The notes beneath the pieces were generated by a model. That model did not search any database. It was not told where the DNA came from and was given only the letters and a program-made list of their open reading frames with translations. From Bacillus sp. THAF10 (lineage in GTDB: Bacteria > Bacillota > Bacilli > Bacillales > Bacillaceae_I), in the NCBI RefSeq assembly GCF_009363695.1, contig NZ_CP045403.1:1282001-1346000 (forward strand): a stretch of DNA of 64,000 nt. The letters are read 5' to 3'. The translations under genes were made by a program, and so were the position numbers. Every line of letters starts with the position of its first letter. Within the stretch, counting starts at the first letter, position 1. This document shows, piece by piece, positions 17,895 to 26,293 of the stretch.

Positions 17895-17974
17895 TGGTTT
17901 CCTCCTTCTTAAGCTTTGTCCATTCCATTGTTTATATGTACGCTAATTCTTTTCCAACCATTCCATAATTTTTA

Positions 17975-18061
17975 TTGTGACAAAGTTGTGAAACAGAGGT
18001 CTAACCTCTTGTCAAAACTCGACAACATCTGATATATTATTAACTGTGAAACGATTCACAA
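17975..18061 (+). promoter_or_regulatory. roxS promoter with Rex/Fnr-type operator and ResD-like sites
   Basis: -35 TTGTCA (18009-18014), 18-base spacer, -10 TATATT (18033-18038). Directly after the -10 lies TGTGAA-ACGA-TTCACA (18045-18060), a perfect dyad that fits the Rex consensus (TTGTGAA-N4-TTCACAA) and also the Fnr form TGTGA-N6-TCACA. It would cover the transcription start. Upstream, TTGTGACAAAGTTGTGAAA (about 17976-17994) contains two ResD-like TTGTGA half-sites in direct repeat. Published work on B. subtilis RoxS reports activation by ResD and repression by Rex, in agreement with this layout. Confidence 0.75.
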
Positions 18062-18165
18062 ACAAACATATACCCCTTTGTTTGACCGTGAAAAATTTCT
18101 CCCATCCCCTTTGTTGTCTTTAATGACACAAAAAAGCCCTGGTCCCGTTGACCGGGGCTTTTTTT
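18046..18165 (+). ncRNA. roxS: Small regulatory RNA RoxS (RsaE family)
   Basis: About 120 nt with no open frame, from the promoter start to a strong terminator. It contains the family's C-rich seeds: ACCCCTTTGTTTGACC, then TTTCTCCCATCCCCTTTG. These bind ribosome binding sites of target mRNAs; in B. subtilis and Staphylococcus aureus the RNA lowers TCA-cycle and redox-enzyme expression when NADH or NO rises. The locus between yizD and yjbH is the same as in B. subtilis. The 5' end is inferred from the -10 and may shift by a few bases. Confidence 0.88.
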
Positions 18166-18166
18166 G
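18130..18166. terminator. Terminator of roxS, shared with the collagen-like gene
   Basis: GCCCTGGTC / ACCGGGGC stem (one G-T pair) between AAAAAA and TTTTTTT, so it can act in both directions on converging roxS and the minus-strand gene ending at 18169. Confidence 0.9.
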
Positions 18167-18168
18167 TT

Positions 18169-18873
18169 TTATGTTGGTCCTAACTTAATAACTTTAAGGG
18201 AAGCGCTGTTAATAGGTTGATCGGCCGTTCCTCCAAAAGGTGGGTATTGTACATTTGATGATAAATTTATAATGGTTTGATTGCTCGTTGCAGGTATTAA
18301 AGCTTGAAGTGTCATTACATCACCAGCCTTCAATGATAGAATCGAGAAAGACCCTACCCCTACCAATGAATTTTCTTGACCAGTAAACAATGATAAACCT
18401 GATCGAGTGGAATCCTGTAGTGTTCCATTAACAAATACACCAAAAGCAGCATGCTGAATTCTAGTGTTAGTGACAACAGCATTTTGCCAATAGACTGCAT
18501 AATCCCCATCTACAGGTACTGTTAAGGATGTGGCTGTAGCAGTAACCCCGCCAAATAATACAGAAGTTGGTTGATCAAATTGATTAAATCTTACTATTCC
18601 ATTTGATCCACGCCCGAGTGTTTGTTCAGCGTTATCGAAGATATTCCCATAAACAGGAGAGAAAGTTCCAGGAGGACCTTCTGACCCCTTTGGACCAGGT
18701 GGCCCTGGAGGTCCAGGGGGACAGTTGCAAGCTTTTTTTCTTCGCTGAATTTCTAAGTAGGATGCATACGTAGGACAGCAAAACTCTGTTGGCTTATTTG
18801 TTTGGTTACGGACAATTGTTGCTTTGTTTGAAGCACACAAACAATGATCTATTGATTTATCATTTTTTTTCAT
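18169..18873 (-). CDS. Collagen-like spore-surface protein with BclA-type C-terminal domain
   Basis: A 234-aa protein. Residues 1-50 are Cys-rich (HCLCASN, EFCCPTY, KACNCP), then a very short collagen run PPGPPGPPGPKGSEGPPG (about 52-70), then a ~160-residue β-rich domain (VPVDGDYAVYWQNAVV, HAAFGVFVNGT, LSLKAGDVMTLQAL) resembling the C1q/TNF-like trimerisation domain of BclA exosporium filament proteins. No signal peptide, as expected for mother-cell-made coat or exosporium proteins. A CATATTAT sequence about 25 bases upstream of the start could be a late-sporulation -10. It interrupts the roxS-yjbH neighbourhood, so it was probably inserted. Confidence 0.72.
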   Translation of the reverse strand: MKKNDKSIDHCLCASNKATIVRNQTNKPTEFCCPTYASYLEIQRRKKACNCPPGPPGPPGPKGSEGPPGTFSPVYGNIFDNAEQTLGRGSNGIVRFNQFDQPTSVLFGGVTATATSLTVPVDGDYAVYWQNAVVTNTRIQHAAFGVFVNGTLQDSTRSGLSLFTGQENSLVGVGSFSILSLKAGDVMTLQALIPATSNQTIINLSSNVQYPPFGGTADQPINSASLKVIKLGPT

Positions 18874-18940
18874 ATTACTCCCCCTCTATCTAATAGAAAT
18901 AATATGAATTTAATGATTAGACGGGCACGGCAGAAGCCTA

Positions 18941-18971
18941 AAAAAACCAGGTTCGAATGAACCTGGTTTTT
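18941..18971. terminator. yjbH terminator
   Basis: Perfect 12-bp stem AAAACCAGGTTC / GAACCTGGTTTT with GAAT loop, 12 bases past the yjbH stop on the minus strand. Confidence 0.9.
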
Positions 18972-18982
18972 AGTGTGTTTGT

Positions 18983-19855
18983 TTACTTTTCTATATATTT
19001 CCAAAATGTTCCGTATTTAACGGGGACCTTTTCAACTTTTTGCGCTAGTTGCAGTTTCTTAAGCTCGTGCTCCACTTCTGCTATAGGTAGATTATACACA
19101 ACAGATATCTCTTTTGTTGCTACAAAAGAAAATTGCTTTAAAAACTCCTCTAGAGGTGGAAGCATCTTCGGAAACGGCTGTTCTCCGAGCATGTCTTGCA
19201 GAATATGGACATAGACTTCATAGGAATGATAGCCCGACACTTTAATTCCTTCCTCTTCAATATTTTCATTGAAGAAAACGAGGGTAGGAATTTCGGATAC
19301 TTCCATTTCATTTGTAATCTTGAAATCACAATTCAATGCTTTAGATGCACAATCACCTTGCATGTCTTTTTCAAACTCATCCATATCAAGTCCAACAGAT
19401 TGTGCGCAATAATTCAACACGGAAAGCTCAGAGATGTCTTGTTTCTTTAAAAAAAGAACCTCTTGTACTTTTCGCAAAAACTTAATTCCTGCTCTGCGTC
19501 CTTGGAGCTCGGCAGCCTTTATAGCCACAGAGGCCACATAGGGCGATTCGATTGGGTTTTCAAGCCACAAGGACCCATCACAGGACATTCCAGAACGAGT
19601 GGCAGTTCTCTCCCAAACCTGGGCCATGGATGCTGCATAATGCTTTTTAGCTAGGTTTAAGGAGGTTAGTCTACCAGTTACAATATGCTTAATCGTAAAA
19701 TACTGGCCAAACTGAACATATAACTTTTTCAACATTGGCTCCAATGCCCAGCACTCTGGACATAGTGGATCAATAAAAAAGTATATTTCAATTGGTTTAT
19801 TTGTCGTGTGCTGTATGTTTTTTAAATAAAACAACTTCTTATCATGACAGGTCAC
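18983..19855 (-). CDS. yjbH: ClpXP adaptor protein YjbH (SpxH)
   Basis: Adaptor that binds Spx and delivers it to ClpXP, so that Spx stays low until disulfide stress. The 290-aa protein has a DsbA-like thioredoxin fold whose active-site-like motif [13 protein letters not shown] (CxxC at about residues 33-36) is visible; the family is usually Cys/His-rich at the N-terminus. ATPLIP-type EIPTLVFF appears near 205. GTG 19855 overlaps the yjbI stop by four bases and has AAGGAAG upstream. The yjbI-yjbH order and coupling match B. subtilis. Its substrate Spx is encoded at 10352. Confidence 0.92.
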   Translation of the reverse strand: MTCHDKKLFYLKNIQHTTNKPIEIYFFIDPLCPECWALEPMLKKLYVQFGQYFTIKHIVTGRLTSLNLAKKHYAASMAQVWERTATRSGMSCDGSLWLENPIESPYVASVAIKAAELQGRRAGIKFLRKVQEVLFLKKQDISELSVLNYCAQSVGLDMDEFEKDMQGDCASKALNCDFKITNEMEVSEIPTLVFFNENIEEEGIKVSGYHSYEVYVHILQDMLGEQPFPKMLPPLEEFLKQFSFVATKEISVVYNLPIAEVEHELKKLQLAQKVEKVPVKYGTFWKYIEK

Positions 19856-20259
19856 ATTGAATCTTCCTTTTCTTCAGGTTTGTCTGGGGTATTAATCATA
19901 TGCTGAGCCGTTAAAACTAAACGCTGAAAAAATTCTTTTCGATGAGGACCTTCTAGTCCAATTTCGTCCATTGCTTCTTCCATACAGGACAGCCAAGCAT
20001 TGGCACGCTTAGGCGTAATTTCAAAAGGCATATGGCGTGCTCTTAACATTGGATGACCATGTTCACTTGTATAAAGTGCAGGACCTCCTAAATACTGAGT
20101 GAGAAATTGTTTCTGCTTTCTCGCCGTTTCTGACAGATCATTTGGAAATATTGGAGCTAAGCTCGGATGCTGACCAACACGTTCATAAAAAGCATCAACA
20201 AGTTGATGGATAATCTGTTCTCCGCCTAACATTTCATAGGGTGATGAGATGGGATTCAT
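19852..20259 (-). CDS. yjbI: Truncated haemoglobin YjbI (group II)
   Basis: A 135-aa heme protein of the trHbO group. The start [26 protein letters not shown] is the 2-on-2 globin helix A/B region. [13 protein letters not shown] and the proximal-His segment [25 protein letters not shown] follow. These proteins bind O2 or NO and scavenge reactive species; in B. subtilis the gene is cotranscribed with yjbH. Four-base overlap with yjbH shows the same here. Colocation with the NO/NADH-responsive RNA roxS is notable. Confidence 0.92.
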   Translation of the reverse strand: MNPISSPYEMLGGEQIIHQLVDAFYERVGQHPSLAPIFPNDLSETARKQKQFLTQYLGGPALYTSEHGHPMLRARHMPFEITPKRANAWLSCMEEAMDEIGLEGPHRKEFFQRLVLTAQHMINTPDKPEEKEDSM

Positions 20260-20393
20260 ATGTTAACTCCTCATGTGTTTAAAGTAACGATTGTATATAT
20301 ATTTTAGCAATGTGATTATTATATCTCAAACAATTCGATTCCACGCTTGCAAAAAACAGGGAAAAAAGGGAGGAAGCTGGGAAGAAAAATAGA

Positions 20394-20420
20394 AAAAAAC
20401 CACCTTAAAAAAGGTGGTTA
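20394..20420 (-). terminator. cwlQ (yjbJ) terminator
   Basis: AACCACCTT / AAGGTGGTT stem. On the minus strand it is followed by seven T residues. The stop codon of yjbJ is inside the stem. Confidence 0.85.
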
Positions 20421-21083
20421 GGTGTGAAAGCTTTCCGTCACTTTCCGAACATAATTCATCGTTTCTTTAAATGGTGGAATGCCGTTATATTTATCTACAT
20501 TACCTGGACCTGCATTATAAGCGGCGAGAGCTAGTTTTACGTTTCCATCATATTTATCAAGCATCTGCTTGATATACTTAGTGCCGCCCATAATGTTTTG
20601 ATAGGGATCAAAGGAGTTTTTAACACCGAGCCCTTTAGCGGTACCAGGCATTAATTGCATCAACCCTGCCGCACCTGCATGACTGAGAGCATTTGGATTG
20701 AAACTGGATTCCTGCCTAATGATGGATTTGATCAGTTTTGGATCAACTCCAAAACGGCTTGCAGCTTCTTGAATGATCTCTTCAAAATCAGATCCATTCG
20801 TAAGAGGATTATGAGTGATAGGAACAGGAGCAGGAGTATGATCCAAGCTGAAAGAATTTACTTTGTTCAATAGCTCTGCTGTGTTCAAGGGATGTACAAA
20901 TGGCATGCTAGGAGGCATGGACGAAAACGACGTAGCTTGTTGCTTGTCACCGCTATTTGCTAATAAGCTCTCCAATATGTCAGCAAAATGCTGTTGGGAG
21001 TTTGGTGTACTGGTATTACTTTTGGATGACATTCCTTGCAATGCCTGGAGTTGCATCATCGACCGCAAATGTTCCACATTCAC
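20418..21083 (-). CDS. cwlQ: Lytic transglycosylase YjbJ (CwlQ)
   Basis: A 221-aa peptidoglycan-cleaving enzyme. The first ~95 residues are low-complexity (Ser/Gln/Pro) without a clear signal peptide. The C-terminal SLT domain is complete: IIRQESSFNPNALSHAGAAGLMQLMPGTAKGLGV (catalytic Glu in RQESSFNP), NIMGGTKYIKQMLDKYDGN, ALAAYNAGPGNV and TMNYVRKV. B. subtilis CwlQ (YjbJ) at the same locus has transglycosylase activity. GTG 21083 overlaps the yjbK stop by four bases and has its binding site inside yjbK, so the two are translated together. Confidence 0.88.
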   Translation of the reverse strand: MNVEHLRSMMQLQALQGMSSKSNTSTPNSQQHFADILESLLANSGDKQQATSFSSMPPSMPFVHPLNTAELLNKVNSFSLDHTPAPVPITHNPLTNGSDFEEIIQEAASRFGVDPKLIKSIIRQESSFNPNALSHAGAAGLMQLMPGTAKGLGVKNSFDPYQNIMGGTKYIKQMLDKYDGNVKLALAAYNAGPGNVDKYNGIPPFKETMNYVRKVTESFHT

Positions 21084-21688
21084 ACTAAATCACCACTTTC
21101 TTTTAACGAACAACCCTTTGCCTCATAAAAACGGGCAACCTTGTTTTTCGTATCTCGAACAGTGATTCCGTACGCGTTTAAGAGTTCCTGAAACACTTCT
21201 TTTCCTTTTTCATAGCTTTTTACTTCATATTCTAATTCAAAGTCACTAGTATCAAGATAATGGCTTTCATCAAGCACCAACAACCCATCTTGATATGGGA
21301 CTTCCACTCTGTTAGTTTTTAATGATCCGAAAAAAGTGAAAGAAGAAGGATCAATCATAAGCTCTTCCTTAACAATAGTAAAAATGGCTCCATCTACTAT
21401 GCCGCCATGATTCTGCATGTGGTGAAAGTCATCTTCGCTTATCGCCTGATGAGTTTCTAGCTTTCCGTCTTTTGCTGGTTGTTTAAGTGTTAAGGTATGG
21501 CTCTCACCGAGGATCCTGACGCGCAAAGCACAGCCTTTTGATTTTAAGGAGAAATCTTGTGTATCAAAATAATAGTTGACTTGTTCAAAGAAATGCTCAG
21601 GCTCGACTTTAAATGCTGAACAAAGGGAGGTAAATTCATCAAAGGTCAGCAGGTTTTTAAATTCAATTTCAAGTTCTTGGTGGCTCAT
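21080..21688 (-). CDS. yjbK: CYTH-domain protein YjbK (inorganic triphosphatase-like)
   Basis: A 202-aa CYTH-fold protein. The N-terminal SHQELEIEFKNLLT carries the ExExK signature (here ELEIEFK). Tunnel-lining charged strands follow (VNYYFDTQ, CALRVRILGESHTLTLKQP, NRVEVPYQDGLLVLDESHYLDTSDFELEYEV). Members hydrolyse triphosphate or thiamine triphosphate, or make cAMP; B. subtilis YjbK is uncharacterised. I chose ATG 21688 after AGAGAGGTCG; a longer frame to 21877 reads into a repeat. First gene of the yjbK-cwlQ unit. Confidence 0.87.
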   Translation of the reverse strand: MSHQELEIEFKNLLTFDEFTSLCSAFKVEPEHFFEQVNYYFDTQDFSLKSKGCALRVRILGESHTLTLKQPAKDGKLETHQAISEDDFHHMQNHGGIVDGAIFTIVKEELMIDPSSFTFFGSLKTNRVEVPYQDGLLVLDESHYLDTSDFELEYEVKSYEKGKEVFQELLNAYGITVRDTKNKVARFYEAKGCSLKESGDLV

Positions 21689-21775
21689 ACAAAACGACCT
21701 CTCTTCGTTATAATTACTTCTATTATTACGCTCATTTAAAAGATTGGCAATCCTAAACGATATTCTTTTACTACT

Positions 21776-22020
21776 AAAAGGCTGTTTATACATACTTTGT
21801 TGCAACAACAAGCTTTGAGAAAGGTTGTTTTCGCAAACTTTGTTGCTCAGAAGTATATTTAGTACCTTCGTATTCAACGGTGGTGTCGTGCTCTTTTCGT
21901 TAAGGAGTTATAAATATGTGGCAATTTTCCTTTACTTCATGAGTGGAAAAGTCCTAGAGCCGACTTTTTATTAGGGTTTTAGCAACAATCTTTTAGAAAA
22001 GAGCTTGGAGAAAAGAGCTT
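21776..22020. mobile_element. MITE-like element, copy 1 (nested ends)
   Basis: The core element runs 21820-22004 with left end GGTTGTTTTCGCAAACTTTG and right end TTTTAGCAACAATCTTTTAG...AGAGC, which are inverted repeats of each other (TTGTTGCT / AGCAACAA). An additional left end (AAGGCTGTTTATACATACTT, 21778) and an additional right end (AAAAGAGCTT, 22011) flank it, as if one copy inserted in another. Interior blocks GTCGTGCTCTTTTC and AGCCGACTTTTT are shared with the copy at 37318. No transposase. It fills most of the 429-base yjbK-yjbL gap. Confidence 0.72.
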
Positions 22021-22059
22021 ACGAAAAAACAAATAGGAAAAATCCATGTTTCCATTTCG

Positions 22060-22088
22060 TTGCAGACTGGGAAGTATGATAATATATG
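22060..22088 (+). promoter_or_regulatory. Probable sigma-A promoter of the yjbL-yjbM-nadK-yjbO operon
   Basis: -35 TTGCAG at 22060-22065, 17-base spacer, -10 TATATG at 22083-22088, 30 bases before the yjbL start. Confidence 0.5.
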
Positions 22089-22117
22089 ATTAGGAATTTG
22101 GTTGGAAGGAGATCATT

Positions 22118-22486
22118 ATGCAAAAAAGAATAGAAATTACAAAAACATCATGGAAAGAACAACAACTTTTGCTTGAGGCAGACAACGCACCCTTTTCATT
22201 AGAAGGGGTTACTGCCAGCAACCAAATGCTAGTAGATTCTGATAACCTGGCATTTATTTATAAGCTTGAAACAGCATCTGAGTTTATTTATGTAAGCATA
22301 AAGGATCAATTTTGGAAAGATATGAAAACAGCATTGGTTGAAAAAAAAGTGGTGGTCCTTGTGGTAGGAGATCTAGCTTTACTGCTTACCAATATAGAAG
22401 AGGAATTAGGATATTTAATAGATAACATTAGAGATAATGCCAATTATGGTGAAGAGATGGAGAGAAGAGTAAACGAGATTTTTTAA
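22118..22486 (+). CDS. yjbL: UPF0738 family protein YjbL
   Basis: A 122-aa soluble protein without recognisable catalytic motifs: RIEITKTSWKEQQLLLEADN, then SDNLAFIYKLE, and an acidic C-terminal helix NYGEEMERRVNEIF. It corresponds in length and position to B. subtilis YjbL, next to the alarmone synthetase gene yjbM. Function unknown. AAGGAGATC precedes ATG 22118. It leads a four-gene operon with 13-17-base spacings. Confidence 0.82.
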   Translation: MQKRIEITKTSWKEQQLLLEADNAPFSLEGVTASNQMLVDSDNLAFIYKLETASEFIYVSIKDQFWKDMKTALVEKKVVVLVVGDLALLLTNIEEELGYLIDNIRDNANYGEEMERRVNEIF

Positions 22487-22501
22487 GGGGTATGGCCAAT
22501 T

Positions 22502-23134
22502 ATGATACAACATTGGGATTTGTTTTTGGCGCCTTATAAACAGGCGATTGATGAAATGAAGGTAAAATTAAAGGGGATGCGCGGCCAGTTCATGATGCAA
22601 TCAGAACACTCACCAATTGAATTTGTCACTGCAAGAGTAAAGCCGATTGCAAGTATATTGGACAAGGCAACGCGAAAAGGGATTCCGTTAGAAAAGCTAG
22701 AAGATGAAATGCAGGACATTGCAGGTGTCCGGATGATGTGCCAGTTTGTGGATGATATACATACTGTAGTAGAAATTTTACGAAACCGAAATGACTTTGA
22801 CATTGTCGAGGAAAGGGACTATGTGTCCTCTCGCAAAAACAGTGGGTACCGCTCTTATCATGTGGTTGTCCGTTATCCTGTACAAACCATCAATGGGGAA
22901 AAAAACATCCTGGTAGAGATACAAATCAGGACGCTTGCTATGAACTTTTGGGCAACGATTGAGCACTCATTAAACTATAAATATAGTGGACAATTCCCAC
23001 AGGATATAAAAGAAAGACTCGTTCGAGCAGCAGAAGCAGCCTACTTATTAGATGCCGAAATGTCGCAAATACGTGGTGAGATTCAAGAAGCACAAGTGAT
23101 TTTCTCCAGAAAAAAAGAAATGGATAAGGATTAA
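22502..23134 (+). CDS. sasB: Small alarmone synthetase YjbM (SasB/RelQ)
   Basis: Single-domain (p)ppGpp synthetase that transfers pyrophosphate from ATP to GTP/GDP; the family is a tetramer activated by pppGpp. The 210-aa protein contains [59 protein letters not shown] (substrate loop) and [26 protein letters not shown], all standard for RelA/SpoT nucleotidyltransferases. There is no HD hydrolase or regulatory domain. In B. subtilis YjbM is the SasB enzyme and sits in the same operon with nadK and yjbO. Confidence 0.94.
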   Translation: MIQHWDLFLAPYKQAIDEMKVKLKGMRGQFMMQSEHSPIEFVTARVKPIASILDKATRKGIPLEKLEDEMQDIAGVRMMCQFVDDIHTVVEILRNRNDFDIVEERDYVSSRKNSGYRSYHVVVRYPVQTINGEKNILVEIQIRTLAMNFWATIEHSLNYKYSGQFPQDIKERLVRAAEAAYLLDAEMSQIRGEIQEAQVIFSRKKEMDKD

Positions 23135-23151
23135 CATTCAGGGGTGAAAAT

Positions 23152-23949
23152 ATGAAATTTGCGGTAACCTCCAAAGGGGATTCTGTTTCAAATACACTGA
23201 TGCACAAAATGAGAACCTATTTACAAGATTTTGATCTTACCTATGATGAGGACCAACCTGATTTGGTTGTTTCAGTTGGTGGTGATGGGACCTTGCTATA
23301 CGCGTTTCACCGCTATCGCAGTAGACTCGATAAAACGGCGTTTATTGGCGTCCATACAGGTCACCTCGGATTTTATGCAGACTGGGTACCGGAAGAGATT
23401 GAAAAGCTAGTCATCGCAATCGCCAAAACACCTTACCAAACGGTGGAATATCCATTGCTCGAAGTTATCATTCGCTACAATGATGGAGGCAGAGAGGCAC
23501 GCTATCTTGCCTTAAACGAATGTACCGTCAAAAGTGTAGAGGGGACACTCGTAATGGATGTTGAAATTAAAGGACAGCTGTTTGAAACCTTCCGTGGAGA
23601 CGGACTCTGTATTTCCACTCCATCAGGAAGTACGGCTTACAACAAGGCACTTGGAGGGGCGATTTTGCATCCATCCTTGCCAGCCATCCAGCTTGCTGAA
23701 ATGGCCTCTATCAATAACAGGGTATTTAGGACCATCGGATCTCCACTTGTTTTGCCCCAGCATCATACTTGTCTGTTAAAGCCTGTTAATGATGTGGATT
23801 ATCAAATTACCATTGACCATCTTACCCTGTTACATAAGGATGTAAAATCGATTCAGTGCAGGGTGGCAAAAGAGAAAATTCGTTTTGCACGTTTCCGCCC
23901 ATTTCCTTTTTGGAAACGAGTCAGCGATTCATTCATTACCGATAAATAA
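23152..23949 (+). CDS. nadK: NAD kinase
   Basis: Phosphorylates NAD+ to NADP+ and so sets the NADP(H) pool. The 265-aa protein has the diagnostic [10 protein letters not shown] at about 43-52, [20 protein letters not shown] and the [17 protein letters not shown] nucleotide site. It matches the PpnKA (YjbN) type by length and by its operon position between yjbM and yjbO. ATG 23152 has GGGGTG upstream. It is placed with the alarmone synthetase, so both nucleotide regulators come from one transcript. Confidence 0.93.
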   Translation: MKFAVTSKGDSVSNTLMHKMRTYLQDFDLTYDEDQPDLVVSVGGDGTLLYAFHRYRSRLDKTAFIGVHTGHLGFYADWVPEEIEKLVIAIAKTPYQTVEYPLLEVIIRYNDGGREARYLALNECTVKSVEGTLVMDVEIKGQLFETFRGDGLCISTPSGSTAYNKALGGAILHPSLPAIQLAEMASINNRVFRTIGSPLVLPQHHTCLLKPVNDVDYQITIDHLTLLHKDVKSIQCRVAKEKIRFARFRPFPFWKRVSDSFITDK

Positions 23950-23962
23950 GAGGGATCTTAAC

Positions 23963-24868
23963 ATGAAAGGGTTCTGTCTAACATTTACCATTCAAAAAGA
24001 AAACAAAGGGATGCTCTTGCGTGATTTCTTAAAAGATAAGCAAATTTCCAAAGCAGCCCTTGTGGATATTAAATTTCACGGAGGGGCGCTGCTTGTAAAT
24101 GGCAGCGCCGTTACTGTGCGCTATCCTCTTCAAGAAAGAGATGTAGTGGAGGTGTATTTTCCCATAGAGTCTCCAAGTGAAGATCTCCTAGCAGAGGACA
24201 TTCCTTTGGACATTGTGTATGAAGATGAATATGTCCTTGTGATTAACAAGCATGCAGGCATTTCGAGTATTCCTTCGCGTGAACACCGCTCTAGAACGCT
24301 GGCTAATGGAATCCTGCATTACTATGGTTTGCAAGGCTTTCAAGCTACCATTCATATTGTGACAAGGCTTGATAGGGACACTTCAGGGTTAATGCTCATT
24401 GCTAAGCATCGTCATGCGCATCACCTGTTTTCCTTACAGCAGAAAAAGTTTGCTGTGAGACGGAGATATGAGGCAGTGGTGCATGGAATAGTGAAGGAAG
24501 CTGTCGGGACAATAGATGCACCAATCGGCAGAAAAGACACCAGTATCATTGAACGAGAGGTTCGAGAAGACGGTCAGGTGGCCGTTACTCATTATGAGGT
24601 CTTGAAGCAGGGACAAGCATGGAGTCATCTCTCTCTCCGATTGGAAACCGGTCGGACCCATCAAATTCGCGTACATATGGCACATATTGGGCATCCGTTA
24701 GTTGGAGACACGCTTTATGGAGGCCAGAAAGTTGGTGATCTGACTCGTCAGGCTCTTCACAGCTGCGAACTGACCTTTTTTCATCCTTATTTGGAGAAGG
24801 AGCTGACATTTTGTAGTGAATTGCCTCGGGATATGAAGAGGATGTTGGACGGTGGGCAGGGGAAGTGA
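23963..24868 (+). CDS. yjbO: RluD-family pseudouridine synthase YjbO
   Basis: Converts specific uridines in RNA (probably 23S rRNA) to pseudouridine. The 301-aa protein has an S4-like N-terminus (LRDFLKDKQISKAALVDIKFHGGALLVNG), then VINKHAGISSIPS and the catalytic motif TRLDRDTSGLMLIAK with Asp near residue 137. LETGRTHQIRVHMAHIGHPLVGDTLYG completes the RluA/RluD signature. I chose ATG 23963 after AGAGGGAT; a longer frame starting inside nadK is not supported. Last gene of the operon. The exact target nucleotide cannot be told from sequence. Confidence 0.88.
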   Translation: MKGFCLTFTIQKENKGMLLRDFLKDKQISKAALVDIKFHGGALLVNGSAVTVRYPLQERDVVEVYFPIESPSEDLLAEDIPLDIVYEDEYVLVINKHAGISSIPSREHRSRTLANGILHYYGLQGFQATIHIVTRLDRDTSGLMLIAKHRHAHHLFSLQQKKFAVRRRYEAVVHGIVKEAVGTIDAPIGRKDTSIIEREVREDGQVAVTHYEVLKQGQAWSHLSLRLETGRTHQIRVHMAHIGHPLVGDTLYGGQKVGDLTRQALHSCELTFFHPYLEKELTFCSELPRDMKRMLDGGQGK

Positions 24869-24971
24869 CTTTTCCTTTTGGCAAGGTGCGATACAAGTAA
24901 GGGGCATCGTCGAGGATGAAATAGATGAGTGAGAGTGTAAGGTCAAGGGTGGTTTTTGATGAATTTTGGGG

Positions 24972-25082
24972 TTCGCTCGTAAATGAGGATATTCGCTCGT
25001 AAATGAGGATATTCGCTCGTAAATTAAAATTATCGCTCGCAAATTTCATTTTTCGCTCATAAATCCTAAATATCGCTCCTAG
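24972..25082 (+). repeat. Tandem direct repeat with exact 20-bp period (about 5.5 units)
   Basis: TCGCTC recurs at 24973, 24993, 25013, 25033, 25053 and 25073, exactly every 20 bases. Units one and two are identical (TTCGCTCGTAAATGAGGATA); later units keep TCGCTCnnAAAT and drift afterwards. It lies in the convergent gap between yjbO and prpE, just before the prpE terminator. No open frame explains the conservation. Confidence 0.85.
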
Positions 25083-25089
25083 GCTTCAA

Positions 25090-25134
25090 AAAAGAGGTGT
25101 TTGCAATCCCAACCCCTACGCAAACACCTCTTTT
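25090..25134. terminator. Terminator between yjbO and prpE
   Basis: Perfect 15-bp stem AAAAGAGGTGTTTGC / GCAAACACCTCTTTT with a 15-base loop, symmetrical A/T flanks. Confidence 0.88.
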
Positions 25135-25173
25135 GAAACCAACCTTTAAACTCGCTGCCACCAACAGGGTGTT

Positions 25174-25914
25174 TCAATCCCAAAGCTCTCGAAATTTCTC
25201 CCGTACAAACGGCATACTAGAGTCAACAGAGACAACCTCCATCTCAGGATAACGCAGTGACGAGAGCTTTCCACCAAACACGGCTCCTGTATCAATATTC
25301 GCGGTCCGATTCACTACTCGCACTTCACGAACTGGTGTGTGTCCGTAAACAATCCAAGCTTCGCCATTGTAATCTTGTGCCCAATCCTTTCGAACAGGCA
25401 TCCCGTTTGCGTGAAACTCACCTGTGATATCTCCATACAACACAAAAGTTTTCACTTTCTTTCCCTGTTGCCCAATGTATTCCTTCTTTAAGCCCGCATG
25501 AGCGACTATCAACTTCCCACCATCCAACACCTGATAGAGCGGGGCTTTCTCATATAGTTCAATAAATGTTGACCGGAAAACCTTTTGCTCTTCTACGGAA
25601 AGAGCCTCAAACTCTGCAACAGTTGTTTCTAGTCCGTGCGTTTGCTGCACTTTATTACCTAATAAGAAGCGATAAAGCTTGTTGCAATGGTTTCCGGGAA
25701 CATAGTAGGCCATACCGCTTAAAACCATTGTGGCGACCATGTTTACTACCCCGATAGAATCAGGACCTCTGTCTGTCAGGTCGCCAACGAAGGCAAGCTT
25801 TCGTCCATCTTTATGTGAGTAATGACCTGCTTCAACTGTATACCCTAACTTTTGAAGAAGCTCTTTGAACTCTCTTACACATCCATGTATATCACCAATA
25901 ACATCTATTTTCAT
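25174..25914 (-). CDS. prpE: Bis(5'-nucleosyl)-tetraphosphatase PrpE
   Basis: Calcineurin-like metallophosphoesterase that cleaves Ap4A asymmetrically; in B. subtilis it also affects spore germination. The 246-aa protein has the metal-binding blocks in order: [11 protein letters not shown] (7-12), [34 protein letters not shown] and IVYGHTPV. I chose ATG 25914 after AGGAAGGAG, since the protein then begins with the β-strand that carries the first metal ligand; extending to 25965 adds a non-conserved leader. Same position as prpE (yjbP) in B. subtilis. Confidence 0.9.
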   Translation of the reverse strand: MKIDVIGDIHGCVREFKELLQKLGYTVEAGHYSHKDGRKLAFVGDLTDRGPDSIGVVNMVATMVLSGMAYYVPGNHCNKLYRFLLGNKVQQTHGLETTVAEFEALSVEEQKVFRSTFIELYEKAPLYQVLDGGKLIVAHAGLKKEYIGQQGKKVKTFVLYGDITGEFHANGMPVRKDWAQDYNGEAWIVYGHTPVREVRVVNRTANIDTGAVFGGKLSSLRYPEMEVVSVDSSMPFVREKFRELWD

Positions 25915-26125
25915 TACATATACGACTCCTTCCTCTTCTATACATAACTTTTCCACCTCTTCCATACATATGAGAGTGATAATTGGAAAAAGGTAATACT
26001 ATTGTTAATTTCTTCATTGTATCAAATAGCCTGTATGCTTATGTAAAATTATTGTTATTTTTTATCAGATTACTGTGTTAGTGCAGTAAATTCGTGGTAT
26101 AATTTTTTCTTATTAATAGAAAACT

Positions 26126-26259
26126 CCGCTGTTGATTTCCACAAAATGACTCCGCGTCCTGCGGGGCGATTAGTAAGTCTCCTCGGCTACGTCTGTGGGG
26201 TCTTAAGTCTTTCGCTTCATTCCCGCGAGAGACTCCGCCTTTTGCTTCAATCAACAGCA
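26126..26259 (-). repeat. Interspersed palindromic repeat, copy 4 (reverse orientation)
   Basis: Read on the minus strand it begins GCTGTTGATTGAAGCAAAAG, contains GGAGTCTCTCGCGGGAATG and GACCCCACAGACG, and ends CATTTTGTGGAAATCAACAGCGG. The first and last 12 bases are complementary (GCTGTTGATT / AATCAACAGC), so the whole unit can fold on itself. It occupies most of the 379-base gap upstream of the antiporter gene. Confidence 0.82.
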
Positions 26260-26293
26260 TAAACTATAAAATATTCTGATTGGAGAAGATAGA

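Noticed and set aside
21689..21877. 63-residue N-terminal extension of YjbK
   Set aside because: Encoded partly by the MITE end; the internal ATG at 21688 has a good site and the CYTH signature begins directly there.
24585..25049. Minus-strand frames over the end of yjbO and the 20-bp array
   Set aside because: Antisense to a real gene; the repeated TCGCTCGTAAAT gives repetitive translations only as a by-product of the array.
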